Positions 1-10,370 of a stretch of DNA of 64,000 nt are shown here, in pieces. Positions within the stretch are counted from its first letter, which is position 1; every line of letters begins with the position of its first letter. The translations under genes and the position numbers were made by a program. The notes beneath the pieces were generated by a model. It searched no databases. It saw only the letters and a program-made list of their open reading frames with translations, and had not been told where the DNA came from. This DNA comes from Flaviaesturariibacter aridisoli (GTDB lineage: Bacteria > Bacteroidota > Bacteroidia > Chitinophagales > Chitinophagaceae), in NCBI RefSeq assembly GCF_004343705.1, contig NZ_SKFH01000009.1:1-64000 (forward strand), read 5' to 3'.

Positions 1-18
1 CTTCGGGAGGCGTTTTTA

Positions 19-49
19 TTTGTTGAGCCGAACGCGGTAGTTTCTTTTG
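19..49 (+). promoter_or_regulatory. Bacteroidota-type promoter upstream of the Crp/Fnr gene
   Basis: A TTTG at 19-22 is followed 19 bases later by TTCTTTTG at 42-49. This fits the Bacteroidota -33 TTTG and -7 TAnnTTTG pattern with one mismatch in the -7 element. Transcription would start about 50 bases before the ATG of the regulator. Confidence 0.45.
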
Positions 50-99
50 CAGGAAGACGCTCATTGTGCCACCTTGACCGATTACGCTATTTTCGAAAA

Positions 100-678
100 A
101 TGGACGAGCGCTCATTTTTCCTGGACCGACTTCAATCTTACGGACCGCTCACGGACGAAAGCCGGGCGGCGATGGAAGGATGCCTGCGCCTCAAAACCTA
201 CCCCCTCAACGACTATTTCATCCGCGCCGGCGGCCGCGCGCGCACGGTGGCCTTTGTGTGCAAGGGACTGTTTTCGCAGAACTTCACCACCGACGATGGA
301 GCGGTAATCATCAAGCGCTTTTTCCCGGAAGGATATTTCTGTACCTCCTTCGTATCGCTGCTTTCAGGAGCGCCCAGCGATTTCTCCATTAAGGCCCTGG
401 AAGATTCGGTGGTGCTGGAATACGACTTCGACACATTTCGCGCCCTCACCCGCAATCACCCCGATATCGCTGCCATTTACATCCGCTACCTCGAAGTGCA
501 TTGGGTGATCGAAAAAGAACCGCAGGAGATCGCGCTGCGCCACGAGACGGCCCGCAGCCGCTACCTGGACTTCTGCCGGCAGTTCCCAACGCTGGAGCCG
601 CGCCTCCGGCAACACGAGATCGCTTCCTACCTCGGCGTCACGCCCACGCAGCTGAGCCGCATCCGGGCCACGCTGTAA
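100..678 (+). CDS. Crp/Fnr family transcriptional regulator
   Basis: A 192-aa cAMP-receptor-like regulator. Residues about 15-115 read as a cyclic-nucleotide-binding-type beta barrel (LKTYPLNDYFIRAGGRARTVAFVCKG region). A helical linker and a C-terminal helix-turn-helix ending RQHEIASYLGVTPTQLSRIR follow. Bacteroidota have many such regulators that bind no cyclic nucleotide, so the ligand and targets are unknown. I chose the ATG at 100. The frame stays open to a TTG at 64, but the family normally starts close to this Met. The next gene on the same strand is a cupin protein with its own promoter, so co-regulation is possible but not shown. Confidence 0.85.
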   Translation: MDERSFFLDRLQSYGPLTDESRAAMEGCLRLKTYPLNDYFIRAGGRARTVAFVCKGLFSQNFTTDDGAVIIKRFFPEGYFCTSFVSLLSGAPSDFSIKALEDSVVLEYDFDTFRALTRNHPDIAAIYIRYLEVHWVIEKEPQEIALRHETARSRYLDFCRQFPTLEPRLRQHEIASYLGVTPTQLSRIRATL

Positions 679-726
679 TTTTTTCGGGTCTCAACATAGG
701 TACATGTTTTCGCGAAAGAGCGCTTC

Positions 727-734
727 TAGTTTTG
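727..734 (+). promoter_or_regulatory. -7 element of the cupin gene
   Basis: TAGTTTTG matches the Bacteroidota -7 consensus TAnnTTTG exactly, with a T-rich stretch (707-710) near the expected -33 position. It lies inside the longer open frame that begins at 704. It therefore supports the ATG at 755 as the true start of the cupin gene. Confidence 0.6.
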
Positions 735-754
735 CCGGCACAAAATCACCAGTT

Positions 755-1270
755 ATGACAAACAGCAGCACCGAAAACGTATTTACCGACCGCCTGGAGA
801 ATGCAGCGACCATCATTCTTCCCGGCGAAGGCGAGCGCCTTACGGCCGGCGAAGGCTCTTGCACCTTCCAGGTTACGAGCGCCCTATCCGGCGGACAGAT
901 GGGCATTTACGAGATCGTGGTGCCGCCGCATACCACCGGTGCGCGGCTGCATTACCACCGCTATATGGACGAAGTGTTCCTCGTGCGCAAAGGACTGCTT
1001 ACCGTGCAACTGGGCACCGAACAGCGCGAGCTGCCCGAAGGCGCCGTCGTGTATGTGCCGCGCTTCACGCCGCACGCTTTCTCCAACGGCAGCGACGAGC
1101 CGCTCGTGCTCACGCTGATCTTCAACCCGTCGGAAAAAAGGGAAGGCTATTTCAAGGGATTGTTTACGCTGCTCAACGAACCGGAGCTGGACGTGCAGCG
1201 CTTCCTCCAGCTATCGCACAAATACGACAGCCAGCCGGTGGATGAAGTGCAGCTGCGTACCTCCTGGTAA
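755..1270 (+). CDS. Cupin domain protein
   Basis: A 171-aa single-domain cupin. The first cupin motif is near residues 62-80 (ARLHYHRYMDEVFLVRKG, with the HxH and E ligands). The second is around 95-112 (LPEGAVVYVPRFTPHAFSN, with the closing His). It probably binds a divalent metal. The substrate is unknown; similar proteins act as dioxygenases, isomerases or ligand sensors. The frame is open from an ATG at 704, but a promoter element at 727-734 falls inside that extension, so I start at 755. It converges on the nucleotide-sugar operon, whose last stop codon begins only 4 bases after this one ends. Confidence 0.8.
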   Translation: MTNSSTENVFTDRLENAATIILPGEGERLTAGEGSCTFQVTSALSGGQMGIYEIVVPPHTTGARLHYHRYMDEVFLVRKGLLTVQLGTEQRELPEGAVVYVPRFTPHAFSNGSDEPLVLTLIFNPSEKREGYFKGLFTLLNEPELDVQRFLQLSHKYDSQPVDEVQLRTSW

Positions 1271-1273
1271 GGA

Positions 1274-2134
1274 TCAGGATTGTGCGGACAGCAGCGCAAG
1301 GCATTCATCGAGGCACTCTTCCCAGCTACGGATGCTGAGGCCCCAGGTGTCGCGGATCTTGGCCGTATCGAGCACCGAATAGGCAGGCCTGCGGGCCGGC
1401 GTCGGGTACTGGTCGGTAGTGATCGGCTGCAGGGCGCAGGTGAGGCCCGCGCGGTCGCGGATCGCTTCCGCGAAGCGGAACCAGGTGGTGGGTCCTGCGT
1501 TGCTGAAATGGTAGATACCCGGCACCCACTTGCCCGAGTCGATGATCTGCAGCAGGGCCCCGGCGAGGTCGGCAGCATAGGTCGGACATCCCTGCTGGTC
1601 GTTTACCACCGAGAGGCTTTCGCGCTCGCGCATGAGGCGCAGCATCGTCTTCACGAAGTTGTGGCCGAAAGAAGAATACACCCAGGCGGTACGCACTACG
1701 ATGCTGTCGGGCGCCACCTCGAAGGCGAGCTCCTCTCCTTTCCGTTTCGATGCGCCGTACACACCCTGGGGGCCCGTAGGATCGTCTTCGCGGTAGGGCC
1801 GCTCGCCGTCGCCGGCGAACACGTAATCGGTAGATACGTGGAGAAAGCGTGCGCCCTTGGCGGCGCAGGCCGCGGCGAGAAAGCGCGTGCCTTCGGCATT
1901 GACGCGGAAGGCCGGCTCGGGCTCGGTCTCGGCCTTGTCGACGGCCGTATAAGCGGCGGCATTGATGCAGTAGTCGGGCTCTTCATCCGCAATGGCCTTC
2001 CACACGGCTTCGGCATCGGTGATGTCGAGGTCGGTTACGGAGCGGAACACAAACTGGTCGGTGGGGCGTGCCGCAGCCAGCACTTCGAGCTCGGAGGCCA
2101 GCTGCCCGCCGGCGCCGGTGACGAGTATCTTCAT
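1274..2134 (-). CDS. rfbD: dTDP-4-dehydrorhamnose reductase
   Basis: A 286-aa extended SDR that reduces dTDP-4-dehydro-L-rhamnose to dTDP-L-rhamnose with NAD(P)H. It begins MKILVTGAGGQLASEL, the Rossmann TGxxGQ motif. Further in are STDYVFAGD and the catalytic YGASKRKGE (YxxxK). Length is normal for RfbD. The start ATG overlaps the stop of rfbC in an ATGA, so I rejected the upstream 54-residue open extension, which only covers rfbC in another frame. It is the last gene of the minus-strand operon. The partner genes rfbA and rfbB are not in this window. Confidence 0.93.
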   Translation of the reverse strand: MKILVTGAGGQLASELEVLAAARPTDQFVFRSVTDLDITDAEAVWKAIADEEPDYCINAAAYTAVDKAETEPEPAFRVNAEGTRFLAAACAAKGARFLHVSTDYVFAGDGERPYREDDPTGPQGVYGASKRKGEELAFEVAPDSIVVRTAWVYSSFGHNFVKTMLRLMRERESLSVVNDQQGCPTYAADLAGALLQIIDSGKWVPGIYHFSNAGPTTWFRFAEAIRDRAGLTCALQPITTDQYPTPARRPAYSVLDTAKIRDTWGLSIRSWEECLDECLALLSAQS

Positions 2135-2691
2135 CGGTCGAACGTAAAGTTGTGCGATACGTCGCGCAGCAGTGGCAGCGAGCGATCGCGGTCGGAAGTA
2201 ATGGCCTTGTCCATGTCGATGCCCCAGTCGATGCCGAAGGCCGGGTCGTCGTAGCGCACACCACCTTCGCTTTCCTTGTGGTACAGGTGATCGCACTTGT
2301 ACAGGATGGTGGCCGTGGGCGACAGCACCGAGAACCCGTGGGCGAAGCCCGCCGGGATGAACAGCTGCTTCTTGTTGTCGGCCGACAGCTCCACGGAGTA
2401 GTGCTGCCCGTAGGTGGGCGAGCCCTTGCGGATGTCGACCACCACGTCGAGAATGCGGCCTTCGAGGGCGCGGATCAGTTTGGCCTGTGCGTAGGGATGC
2501 AGCTGGAAATGCAGCCCGCGGATCACGCCGTACGACGACTGCGACTGGTTGTCCTGCACAAAGCGGTTGTGAATCCCCGCGGCGGCGAAAGCGGCCTCGT
2601 TATACGACTCATAGAAATAGCCCCGGCTGTCTGCGAAGACGCGGGGCTCAATGAGGAAAAGACCAGGGAGGGGCGTGGTCTGTACATTCAT
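2131..2691 (-). CDS. rfbC: dTDP-4-dehydrorhamnose 3,5-epimerase
   Basis: A 186-aa RmlC-type cupin that epimerises C3 and C5 of dTDP-4-dehydro-6-deoxyglucose. Visible motifs are EPRVFADSRGYFYESYN near the N-terminus, VIRGLHFQ carrying the catalytic His, and FIPAGFAHGF in the second half. Length is typical. It overlaps rfbD by four bases (ATGA) and starts 2 bases after the stop of the upstream dehydrogenase, so translational coupling is likely. Confidence 0.95.
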   Translation of the reverse strand: MNVQTTPLPGLFLIEPRVFADSRGYFYESYNEAAFAAAGIHNRFVQDNQSQSSYGVIRGLHFQLHPYAQAKLIRALEGRILDVVVDIRKGSPTYGQHYSVELSADNKKQLFIPAGFAHGFSVLSPTATILYKCDHLYHKESEGGVRYDDPAFGIDWGIDMDKAITSDRDRSLPLLRDVSHNFTFDR

Positions 2692-2693
2692 AA

Positions 2694-3983
<1,290 letters not shown>

Positions 3984-3996
3984 GGTCGTATTGTGC

Positions 3997-4980
3997 TTAG
4001 TGGGATTTCGTAAATTCCTTGGGTTGCTTGCTCCACTCCTCTTTCGGGAGATTCTTGAAATAATCGTAGGTAATGCGGAGGCCTTCGCTGCGGTGCACTT
4101 TGGGCTCCCAGCCGAGCAGTTCCTTCGCCTTGGTAATATCGGGCTTGCGTTGCTTCGGATCGTCCTGCGGCAGCGGCTTGTAGGTGATTTTGACGGCATT
4201 GCCGGTCAGCTTGAGCACTTCCTCGGCAAAGTCCTTCAGCGAAATCTCGTCGGGGTTGCCTACGTTCACGGGCTGGGCGTAATCGCTCAGCAGGAGGCGG
4301 TAGATGCCTTCCACGAGGTCATCGACGTAGCAGAAGGAGCGCGTTTGCGAGCCGTCGCCGAACACCGTGAGGTCTTCACCACGCAGGGCCTGGCCGATGA
4401 ATGCCGGCAGGGCGCGGCCATCGTTGAGGCGCATGCGCGGACCGTAGGTATTGAAGATGCGCACGATGCGCGTTTCCACGCCGTGGAAGGTATGGTACGC
4501 CATCGTGATCGATTCCATGTAGCGCTTCGCTTCGTCGTATACGCCGCGCGGGCCCACGGGGTTCACGTTGCCCCAGTATTCTTCGGTCTGCGGGTGCACC
4601 AGCGGGTCGCCGTATACTTCGGAGGTGGAGGCCACCAGCATGCGCGCGCCCTTCGCCTTGGCAAGTCCGAGGCAATTGTGGGTGCCCATGGCGCCGACTT
4701 TCAATGTCTGGATCGGGATCTTCAGGTAGTCGATCGGCGAGGCTGGCGACGCGAAGTGCAGGATGTAATCGAGGCGGCCCGGCACGTGGATGAATTTCGT
4801 CACGTCGTGGTGGTAGAATTCAAACTGTGCGAGCGGGAACAGGTGCTCGATATTCTTGAGGTCGCCGGTAATGAGATTGTCCATCCCCACCACCTGGTAA
4901 CCTTCCTTGATAAAGCGGTCGCAGAGGTGCGAGCCGAGAAAACCGGCGGCGCCGGTAATGAGTACACGTTTCTGCTCCAT
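3997..4980 (-). CDS. UDP-glucuronate decarboxylase (UDP-xylose synthase)
   Basis: A 327-aa SDR epimerase-family enzyme that converts UDP-glucuronate to UDP-xylose. It has the NAD site [14 protein letters not shown] at the N-terminus, the UXS-typical [42 protein letters not shown], and the catalytic [11 protein letters not shown] (YxxxK). [13 protein letters not shown]-like and [15 protein letters not shown] segments complete the pattern. Its substrate is made by the UDP-glucose dehydrogenase encoded immediately upstream (2-base gap), so the two form a UDP-glucose to UDP-xylose route. Confidence 0.92.
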   Translation of the reverse strand: MEQKRVLITGAAGFLGSHLCDRFIKEGYQVVGMDNLITGDLKNIEHLFPLAQFEFYHHDVTKFIHVPGRLDYILHFASPASPIDYLKIPIQTLKVGAMGTHNCLGLAKAKGARMLVASTSEVYGDPLVHPQTEEYWGNVNPVGPRGVYDEAKRYMESITMAYHTFHGVETRIVRIFNTYGPRMRLNDGRALPAFIGQALRGEDLTVFGDGSQTRSFCYVDDLVEGIYRLLLSDYAQPVNVGNPDEISLKDFAEEVLKLTGNAVKITYKPLPQDDPKQRKPDITKAKELLGWEPKVHRSEGLRITYDYFKNLPKEEWSKQPKEFTKSH

Positions 4981-4982
4981 GG

Positions 4983-6296
4983 TTATACGGTTATAGGTTT
5001 ACGGCCAATGCTTTCATAATGGAAGCCCTTCTTTTCCATATCTGCAAGGTCAAAGAGGTTGCGGCCGTCGAAGATGACCCTTTCCTTCAGGAGCTCGGAG
5101 ATCTTGTCGAAGTTGGGCGTGCGGAACTCGTTCCACTCGGTAGCGATAATGAGGGCGTCGGCGCCTTCCAGGCACTCGTACTGGCCCTCGGCATAATTGA
5201 TTACGGAGTCCATCACCCGGCGTACGTTTTCCATCGCTTCCGGATCGAACACGGTCACGGTGGCGCCTTCGCCGATGAGGGCTTTGATGATGTACAGGGC
5301 CGGCGCCTCGCGGATGTCGTCGGTGTTGGGCTTGAAGGCCAATCCCCAGAGGGCGAAGTGCTTGCCCAGCAGGCTGTCGCCGTAGTATTTTTTGATCTTG
5401 GGAAGGAGGTGCAGCTTCTGCTCTTCGTTTACCTGCATCACCGACTCCAGGATCTTGAAGTCATAGTCCACTTCGTGTGCCGAGCGAACGAGCGCCTGCA
5501 CGTCTTTGGGGAAGCAGGAACCGCCGTAGCCGATACCGGGAAAGAGGAAGCGTTTGCCGATGCGCTCGTCGGTGCCGATGCCGCGGCGCACCATGTCCAC
5601 GTCGGCGCCGACCTTTTCGCACAGGCGGGCCACTTCGTTCATGAACGTGATCTTGGTGGCGAGGAAGGAGTTGGCGGCATACTTGGTCAGTTCGGCCGAA
5701 GGCTCGTCCATGTAGATCACCGGGTTGCCCTGGCGCACGTAAGGGGCGTACAGGTCGCTCATTACTTTCTGGGCCCGCTCGGAGGTGGTACCGATCACCA
5801 CGCGGTCGGGCTTCATGAAGTCTTCCACGGCCACGCCTTCACGCAGGAACTCGGGGTTGGAGATGACGTCGAATTCACCCTTGTAATTGGCGGCGATGGC
5901 ATCGCGAACCTTTTTGGCCGTGCCTACCGGCACCGTGCTTTTGTTCACGATCACCTTGTAGTCGGTGAGCAGCTTGCCGATGTCGTTGGCGACGCCGAGC
6001 ACGTATTTCAAGTCCGCGGAGCCGTCTTCGCCGGGAGGTGTAGGCAGGGCAAGGAAGATCACTTCCGCGTCCTTGATGCCTTCGGCCAGGTTGGTGGTGA
6101 AGGTGAGGCGCTCCTCTTTGAGGTTGCGCAGGAAGATCTTTTCGAGACCGGGCTCGTAGATGGTGATCTTACCGCCCTGGAGCTTCTTCACTTTGTCTTT
6201 ATCGATGTCCACACAGGTGACCGTGTTGCCCGTTTCGGCAAAGCAGGTGCCCGATACGAGCCCTACATACCCGGTTCCAATTACCGCGATGTTCAT
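4983..6296 (-). CDS. ugd: UDP-glucose 6-dehydrogenase
   Basis: A 437-aa enzyme oxidising UDP-glucose to UDP-glucuronate with two NAD+. Motifs are [21 protein letters not shown] at the start, [26 protein letters not shown] and [18 protein letters not shown] with the catalytic Cys. Length is normal. It lies between the DegT aminotransferase and the UDP-xylose synthase. UDP-glucuronate could also feed an acidic exopolysaccharide directly. Confidence 0.95.
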   Translation of the reverse strand: MNIAVIGTGYVGLVSGTCFAETGNTVTCVDIDKDKVKKLQGGKITIYEPGLEKIFLRNLKEERLTFTTNLAEGIKDAEVIFLALPTPPGEDGSADLKYVLGVANDIGKLLTDYKVIVNKSTVPVGTAKKVRDAIAANYKGEFDVISNPEFLREGVAVEDFMKPDRVVIGTTSERAQKVMSDLYAPYVRQGNPVIYMDEPSAELTKYAANSFLATKITFMNEVARLCEKVGADVDMVRRGIGTDERIGKRFLFPGIGYGGSCFPKDVQALVRSAHEVDYDFKILESVMQVNEEQKLHLLPKIKKYYGDSLLGKHFALWGLAFKPNTDDIREAPALYIIKALIGEGATVTVFDPEAMENVRRVMDSVINYAEGQYECLEGADALIIATEWNEFRTPNFDKISELLKERVIFDGRNLFDLADMEKKGFHYESIGRKPITV

Positions 6297-6302
6297 GTTG
6301 GT

Positions 6303-7433
6303 TTATTTATTTGTATAGTTAAGGACGGAAGTGATGATGTGCTGCTGCTGCTCTTCTTCCATCTCGGTGTGGATGGGCAGCGACACAACGCGTTCGGTGA
6401 GCCAGTCGGTCACGGGCAGGTCGAGCTCGCCGATGTTGAAGGAGGAGAACATCTGCTGGCGGTGCGCCGGCACGGGGTAATAGATCATGGCCGGCACGCC
6501 CTGCGTGGCGAGGTATTCCACGAGACCGTTGCGGTCCACGCCGTCGAGGATGAGCGTGTACTGGTGGAACACGTGCTTGTTGTTGGCGGCGCGGAAGGGC
6601 GTCGTGATTTTCGGGTTATTGGCGAAGGCCGCGTCGTAGGTGTCGGCCACCTTGATGCGCGCGTCGATATAGGTGTCGAGGTGCTTCAGCTTGATCTCCA
6701 GGATAGCAGCCTGGATCGTGTCGAGGCGGCTGTTGCAGCCCACCACGTCGTGGTAGTAGCGTTTGCTCTGGCCGTGGTTGGCTACCATGCGCAGCTGGCC
6801 GGCAAGGGCGTCGTCGTTGGTCATGATGGCGCCGCCGTCGCCGTAGCAACCGAGGTTCTTGGAAGGGAAAAAAGAGGTGCCGCTTACGTTGCCGATTGTG
6901 CCCGTCTTCACGGTGCGGCCGTCGGAGAAGTGGTAGTCGCCGCCGATGGCCTGCGCATTGTCTTCGATCACGAACAGGTTATGCTTGCGGGCGATGGCCA
7001 TGATGGCTTCCATGTCGGCCGACTGACCATAGAGGTGCACCGGCACGATGGCCTTTGTTTTAGGCGTGATGGCGGCTTCGATCTTTGCCGGGTCGATATT
7101 GAAGGTCTTGGGGTCCACATCCACGAATACGGGGCGGAGACGCAGGAGCGCGATCACCTCGGTGGTGGCGATATAGGTGAAGGAGGGCGTGATCACTTCG
7201 TCGCCGGGCTCGAGGCCGAGGGCCATCATGGCGATCTGCAGGGCGTCGGTGCCGTTGGCGCAGGGGATCACGTGCTTCGAGCCGTTGTAGGACTGAAGGG
7301 CCTCGGCGAAGCGTTGAACCTGGGGGCCGTTGATGAAGGCGGTGCTTTCCAGCACGCCCAGCACAGCTGCATCGATCTCGGATTTGATCTTGGCATACTG
7401 CTGCTTCAGGTCAACCATCTGGATGGGGCGCAT
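6303..7433 (-). CDS. DegT/DnrJ/EryC1/StrS aminotransferase
   Basis: A 376-aa PLP-dependent sugar aminotransferase acting on a keto-sugar nucleotide. It starts MRPIQMVDLKQQYAKIK. It has GTDALQIAMMALGLEPGDEVI, the EDNAQAIGG segment with the cofactor Asp, and SFFPSKNLGCYGDGGA, whose Lys should bind PLP. The acceptor is unknown (3-keto or 4-keto sugars are both seen in the family). I chose the ATG at 7433 because the family starts there and a promoter element lies just upstream at 7462-7469. It is the first gene of the minus-strand operon. Confidence 0.9.
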   Translation of the reverse strand: MRPIQMVDLKQQYAKIKSEIDAAVLGVLESTAFINGPQVQRFAEALQSYNGSKHVIPCANGTDALQIAMMALGLEPGDEVITPSFTYIATTEVIALLRLRPVFVDVDPKTFNIDPAKIEAAITPKTKAIVPVHLYGQSADMEAIMAIARKHNLFVIEDNAQAIGGDYHFSDGRTVKTGTIGNVSGTSFFPSKNLGCYGDGGAIMTNDDALAGQLRMVANHGQSKRYYHDVVGCNSRLDTIQAAILEIKLKHLDTYIDARIKVADTYDAAFANNPKITTPFRAANNKHVFHQYTLILDGVDRNGLVEYLATQGVPAMIYYPVPAHRQQMFSSFNIGELDLPVTDWLTERVVSLPIHTEMEEEQQQHIITSVLNYTNK

Positions 7434-7461
7434 AACGTAAAGGGGTTTGGTAAAAGTGGCG

Positions 7462-7469
7462 CAAAAATA
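7462..7469 (-). promoter_or_regulatory. -7 element driving the nucleotide-sugar operon
   Basis: On the minus strand this reads TATTTTTG, an exact TAnnTTTG, preceded by a T-rich run. The leader to the ATG at 7433 would be about 20-25 bases. It is the only clear promoter for the six genes down to 1274, which are spaced 13 bases or less. Confidence 0.6.
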
Positions 7470-7501
7470 GGAAAAAGCAGGGCCGGAAGGGCGGCAGCGG
7501 C

Positions 7502-7509
7502 TACATTTG
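7502..7509 (+). promoter_or_regulatory. -7 element of waaA
   Basis: TACATTTG matches TAnnTTTG exactly. It lies about 26 bases before the GTG start of waaA and about 30 bases from the divergent element at 7462-7469, so the two transcription units share a compact divergent control region. Confidence 0.55.
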
Positions 7510-7535
7510 TCGCGTAAGCCACCCATTGTCAAATC

Positions 7536-8783
7536 GTGTTTTTTTATAATTTATTCATTACGCTCTACGGCCTGTTGCTCCGCCTCGCCGCTCCTTTTGT
7601 ACCAAAGGCGAAGGCCTGGCGCACCGGCCGCCGCAGTTGGGAAAAAGAACTGCAAAAAAAGCGGGCCGCGGGTCCCTGGATCTGGATGCACTGCGCGTCG
7701 GCCGGTGAATTTGAGCAAGGAAAGCCGGTGCTGGAGGCCCTCCGCGCCGCCTGGCCCGGACACCGCATCCTGGTGTCGTTCTTCTCCCCTTCCGGCTACG
7801 AGGTGGGGGTGAAATACAAGGGAGCCGATGCCGTTACCTACCTCCCGCTCGACACAGCCGCCCATGCCCGCCGCTTTGTGTCGATCGTGGATCCCGCGCT
7901 GGTCGTGTTCGTCAAATACGATTTCTGGTACCACCACCTGGAGGCGGTGCACGAGCGGGGCATCCCGCTCCTCCTCGTTTCGGCGCTGTTTCGCCCCGGA
8001 CAGTCTTTTTTTAAATGGTACGGCGGCGTGCAGCGGCGCCTGCTGCATTTCTTCACCTGGCTGTTTGTGCAGGACGAAGCTTCGGTAACGCTGCTGAAAG
8101 GCATCGGCGTCACCCACTGCAGCGCAGCCGGCGACACCCGCTTCGACCGCGTGGCCACCATTACGCAGGCCCCGGCGCCGCTCCCGCTCATCGAAGCCTT
8201 TGCGCAGCACGGCAACGAGCCCATACTGGTGGCCGGCTCCACCTGGCCGGAAGACGAGGCCCTGATCGAGAAGCTTCCCTGGCAGAACGGGCTCCGCCTC
8301 ATCATCGCCCCCCACGAGATCGACATCGCCCATATCGACGCCCTGCGCGCGCGCTTCGGCGCGGCGGCGGTAGCCTACAGCGAGCTCGAGCTGCACGACA
8401 GCGCAGCGGCGCTGCGCGTACTCCTCATTGATAATTTCGGGATGCTCTCGCGGCTGTACCGCTACGGCTCGATCACTTATATCGGCGGCGGCTTCAATAA
8501 GAGCGGCATCCACAACACACTGGAAGCGGCCGCCTGGGGCAAGCCCGTTATTTTCGGGCCCAACTACCACAAATTCCGCGAAGCGCGCGGGCTGGTGGCC
8601 GCGCGCGCAGCCTTTTCCGTAAGCACGTCCGACGAGTTGGCCGAGGTCGTCGACGGCCTGCTGGCGCACAGTGCCAGGCGGCAGGAAGCCTCCGAAGCGG
8701 CGGCGCGCTACGTGCAGCAAAACATCGGTGCCACGCCGCGCATCATTGCCTGGATTCAGGAAAAGCGCCTTCTCACCAACTGA
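7536..8783 (+). CDS. waaA: 3-deoxy-D-manno-octulosonic acid (Kdo) transferase
   Basis: A 415-aa GT30 enzyme that adds Kdo to lipid A precursor at the inner membrane. An N-terminal hydrophobic anchor (FFYNLFITLYGLLLRLAAP) is followed by WMHCASAGEFEQGKPV, the family's HxxSxGE region with the catalytic Glu. A C-terminal domain carries YIGGGFNKSGIHNTLEAAAWGKPVIFGPNY. The start is a GTG; no in-frame ATG is nearby. The 3' end overlaps the convergent gene at 8756-9613 by 28 bases. Confidence 0.92.
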   Translation: MFFYNLFITLYGLLLRLAAPFVPKAKAWRTGRRSWEKELQKKRAAGPWIWMHCASAGEFEQGKPVLEALRAAWPGHRILVSFFSPSGYEVGVKYKGADAVTYLPLDTAAHARRFVSIVDPALVVFVKYDFWYHHLEAVHERGIPLLLVSALFRPGQSFFKWYGGVQRRLLHFFTWLFVQDEASVTLLKGIGVTHCSAAGDTRFDRVATITQAPAPLPLIEAFAQHGNEPILVAGSTWPEDEALIEKLPWQNGLRLIIAPHEIDIAHIDALRARFGAAAVAYSELELHDSAAALRVLLIDNFGMLSRLYRYGSITYIGGGFNKSGIHNTLEAAAWGKPVIFGPNYHKFREARGLVAARAAFSVSTSDELAEVVDGLLAHSARRQEASEAAARYVQQNIGATPRIIAWIQEKRLLTN

Positions 8784-9613
8784 TCGAAGAGCCGCACGGT
8801 AGTGGTATCAGGCCAGCCCAACTTCAGCTTCAGCTCGCGGTTGATCCAGTATTCGGCTTCCGGCAGGATGTGAAACGCATTGATCGTTTTGATACTGCGG
8901 TCATACATCGCCTCGTCGCCGCGGAAAAGCTCCGACACGAAGAGGTAGCGGTCGTTGATGCCGATGCCCTTGCGGAGGTCGCGGATGGGCGTATCCACCA
9001 ACTTGTGCCCCAGCTCCTGCTCCTCGCGCCGCAGGCGATCGTTGAGCGATTCGCCCGGTGTATGCTGCTCGAATACTTCGCGGCCTGGCCCGGGCGGCGT
9101 TTGCTGCGTCAGCGTGGGCACCTCCTCGATCGGGTTGAAAGCGGGTGGCCTCAGGTAATAGGGTTGGGAAGGTTCTGAGGGTTCTGAAGGTTTTGCCGGT
9201 TCAGAAGGCGGAACAGGTTCAGACGGTTCAGCGGGTGCGGGAGGTGGAGCAGGTTCAAAAGCGGGCCCGGAAATGGGCGCCGGTTCTTCGCGCTCCGGTG
9301 TGGAGAAATGGTCCTGCGCTTCTACCCGTTCATCGCCGGCCGAAGCCTTCGGCGAAGGCAGGGGGGAAGAAGTCGGAGAATGGGTTTCGACCATGGGCTG
9401 GCGCAACGCCCCTTCCCTTTGAGTAGGGACCGGGGCATGCGTCCCGGCGGGCATGAGCACCGCCACGCGGCTGCTTTGCGGAAACACCGGGCGAGGAAGC
9501 AAAGCCTCCAATTCGGCGGCGAGCTGCCGCACGGTAGACAGCAGGTCGGCGGGGCCTTCCCCGGCGGCTTCCTGCGCACTGATCTTGTGGATTAAATCAC
9601 GAACACGTTCCAT
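8756..9613 (-). CDS. Conserved hypothetical protein with Pro/Ser/Glu-rich middle
   Basis: A 285-aa protein of unknown function. Residues 1-40 are helical and charged. Residues about 60-180 are low-complexity, with repeated PSEP/PAEPSEP units (about 125-150). The last 90 residues form a compact conserved-looking block (DTPIRDLRKGIGINDRYLF, FRGDEAMYDRSIKTINAFHILPEAEYW). That block reads like a domain widespread in Bacteroidota hypothetical proteins, from memory only. I see no signal peptide or membrane segment, so it is probably cytoplasmic. Its end overlaps waaA by 28 bases on the opposite strand. Confidence 0.75.
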   Translation of the reverse strand: MERVRDLIHKISAQEAAGEGPADLLSTVRQLAAELEALLPRPVFPQSSRVAVLMPAGTHAPVPTQREGALRQPMVETHSPTSSPLPSPKASAGDERVEAQDHFSTPEREEPAPISGPAFEPAPPPAPAEPSEPVPPSEPAKPSEPSEPSQPYYLRPPAFNPIEEVPTLTQQTPPGPGREVFEQHTPGESLNDRLRREEQELGHKLVDTPIRDLRKGIGINDRYLFVSELFRGDEAMYDRSIKTINAFHILPEAEYWINRELKLKLGWPDTTTVRLFDQLVRRRFS

Positions 9614-9720
9614 TTGTTTACCCTAGTTTTGGCGGCCCCTGTCCCCCGCGCTTTGTGAAGGATGGGCCGTCGTGCCTAAAAGTACAAAGCACGCGCAATT
9701 AACCGGCATAAAGCTGCCTT

Positions 9721-10299
9721 ATGTTTATCGAACCCCATATAAAAGGCGAATTCGGAGGATGGATCGAGGTGGTCTGCGGATCGATGTTTTCCGGTAAGAC
9801 CGAAGAACTCATCCGGCGCCTGAAGCGGGCCAAGATCGCCAACCTGAAGGTCGAGATCTTCAAGCCCGCCATCGACACCCGCTACGACGAGGTCAACATC
9901 GTCTCGCACAACGAAAACTACATCCACTCCACCCCCGTGGATCATTCCAACAAGATCCTCCTGATGGCGCAGGACTGTGACGTGGTGGGCATCGACGAGG
10001 CGCAGTTCTTCGACGACGGCCTCCCCGACGTGTGCGACGCGCTGGCCCGCAAAGGCATCCGCGTGATCGTGGCCGGTCTCGATATGGACTTCCTCGGCAA
10101 GCCCTTCGGGCAGATGCCCTTCCTGTTGGCCAAGGCCGACTACATCACCAAGCTCCACGCGATCTGTATGAAGTGCGGCAACATCGCTTCCTATTCGTAT
10201 CGCAAGATCCCCAACGAAGACCGCATCATGCTCGGCGAAAAAGACGTGTATGAGCCGCGCTGCCGGCGCTGCTATACACTCGACGGCGAGCTCGACTAA
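9721..10299 (+). CDS. tdk: Thymidine kinase
   Basis: A 192-aa type II thymidine kinase that phosphorylates thymidine to dTMP in salvage. The P-loop is [12 protein letters not shown] at residues about 19-30. The catalytic Asp-Glu lies in GIDEAQFF. A zinc site is formed by ICMKCGN and PRCRRCYTL. Length is normal. It is followed by a strong hairpin terminator at 10321-10355. Confidence 0.96.
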   Translation: MFIEPHIKGEFGGWIEVVCGSMFSGKTEELIRRLKRAKIANLKVEIFKPAIDTRYDEVNIVSHNENYIHSTPVDHSNKILLMAQDCDVVGIDEAQFFDDGLPDVCDALARKGIRVIVAGLDMDFLGKPFGQMPFLLAKADYITKLHAICMKCGNIASYSYRKIPNEDRIMLGEKDVYEPRCRRCYTLDGELD

Positions 10300-10320
10300 C
10301 GCATTTCCTACCCGGGTAAA

Positions 10321-10355
10321 ATAAAAGAGGGCGCCTTTCGGGCGCCCTCTTTTAT
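10321..10355. terminator. Bidirectional hairpin terminator between tdk and the DUF6263-type gene
   Basis: A perfect 15-bp stem (10321-10335 with 10341-10355) has a 5-base loop. The stem core is GAGGGCGCC and A/T tracts on both flanks give a T-run in each direction. It sits between two convergent genes. Confidence 0.9.
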
Positions 10356-10370
10356 CAGGTAACGGTGCGT

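Noticed and set aside
5019-7517. An 832-codon open frame on the plus strand
   Set aside because: It is antisense to ugd and the DegT aminotransferase, which carry intact family motifs. High GC and biased codon use leave the complementary frame free of stops; its product is an unstructured His/Val/Gly-rich string. The same holds for 2709-3968, 13072-14787 (minus) and 61922-63958.
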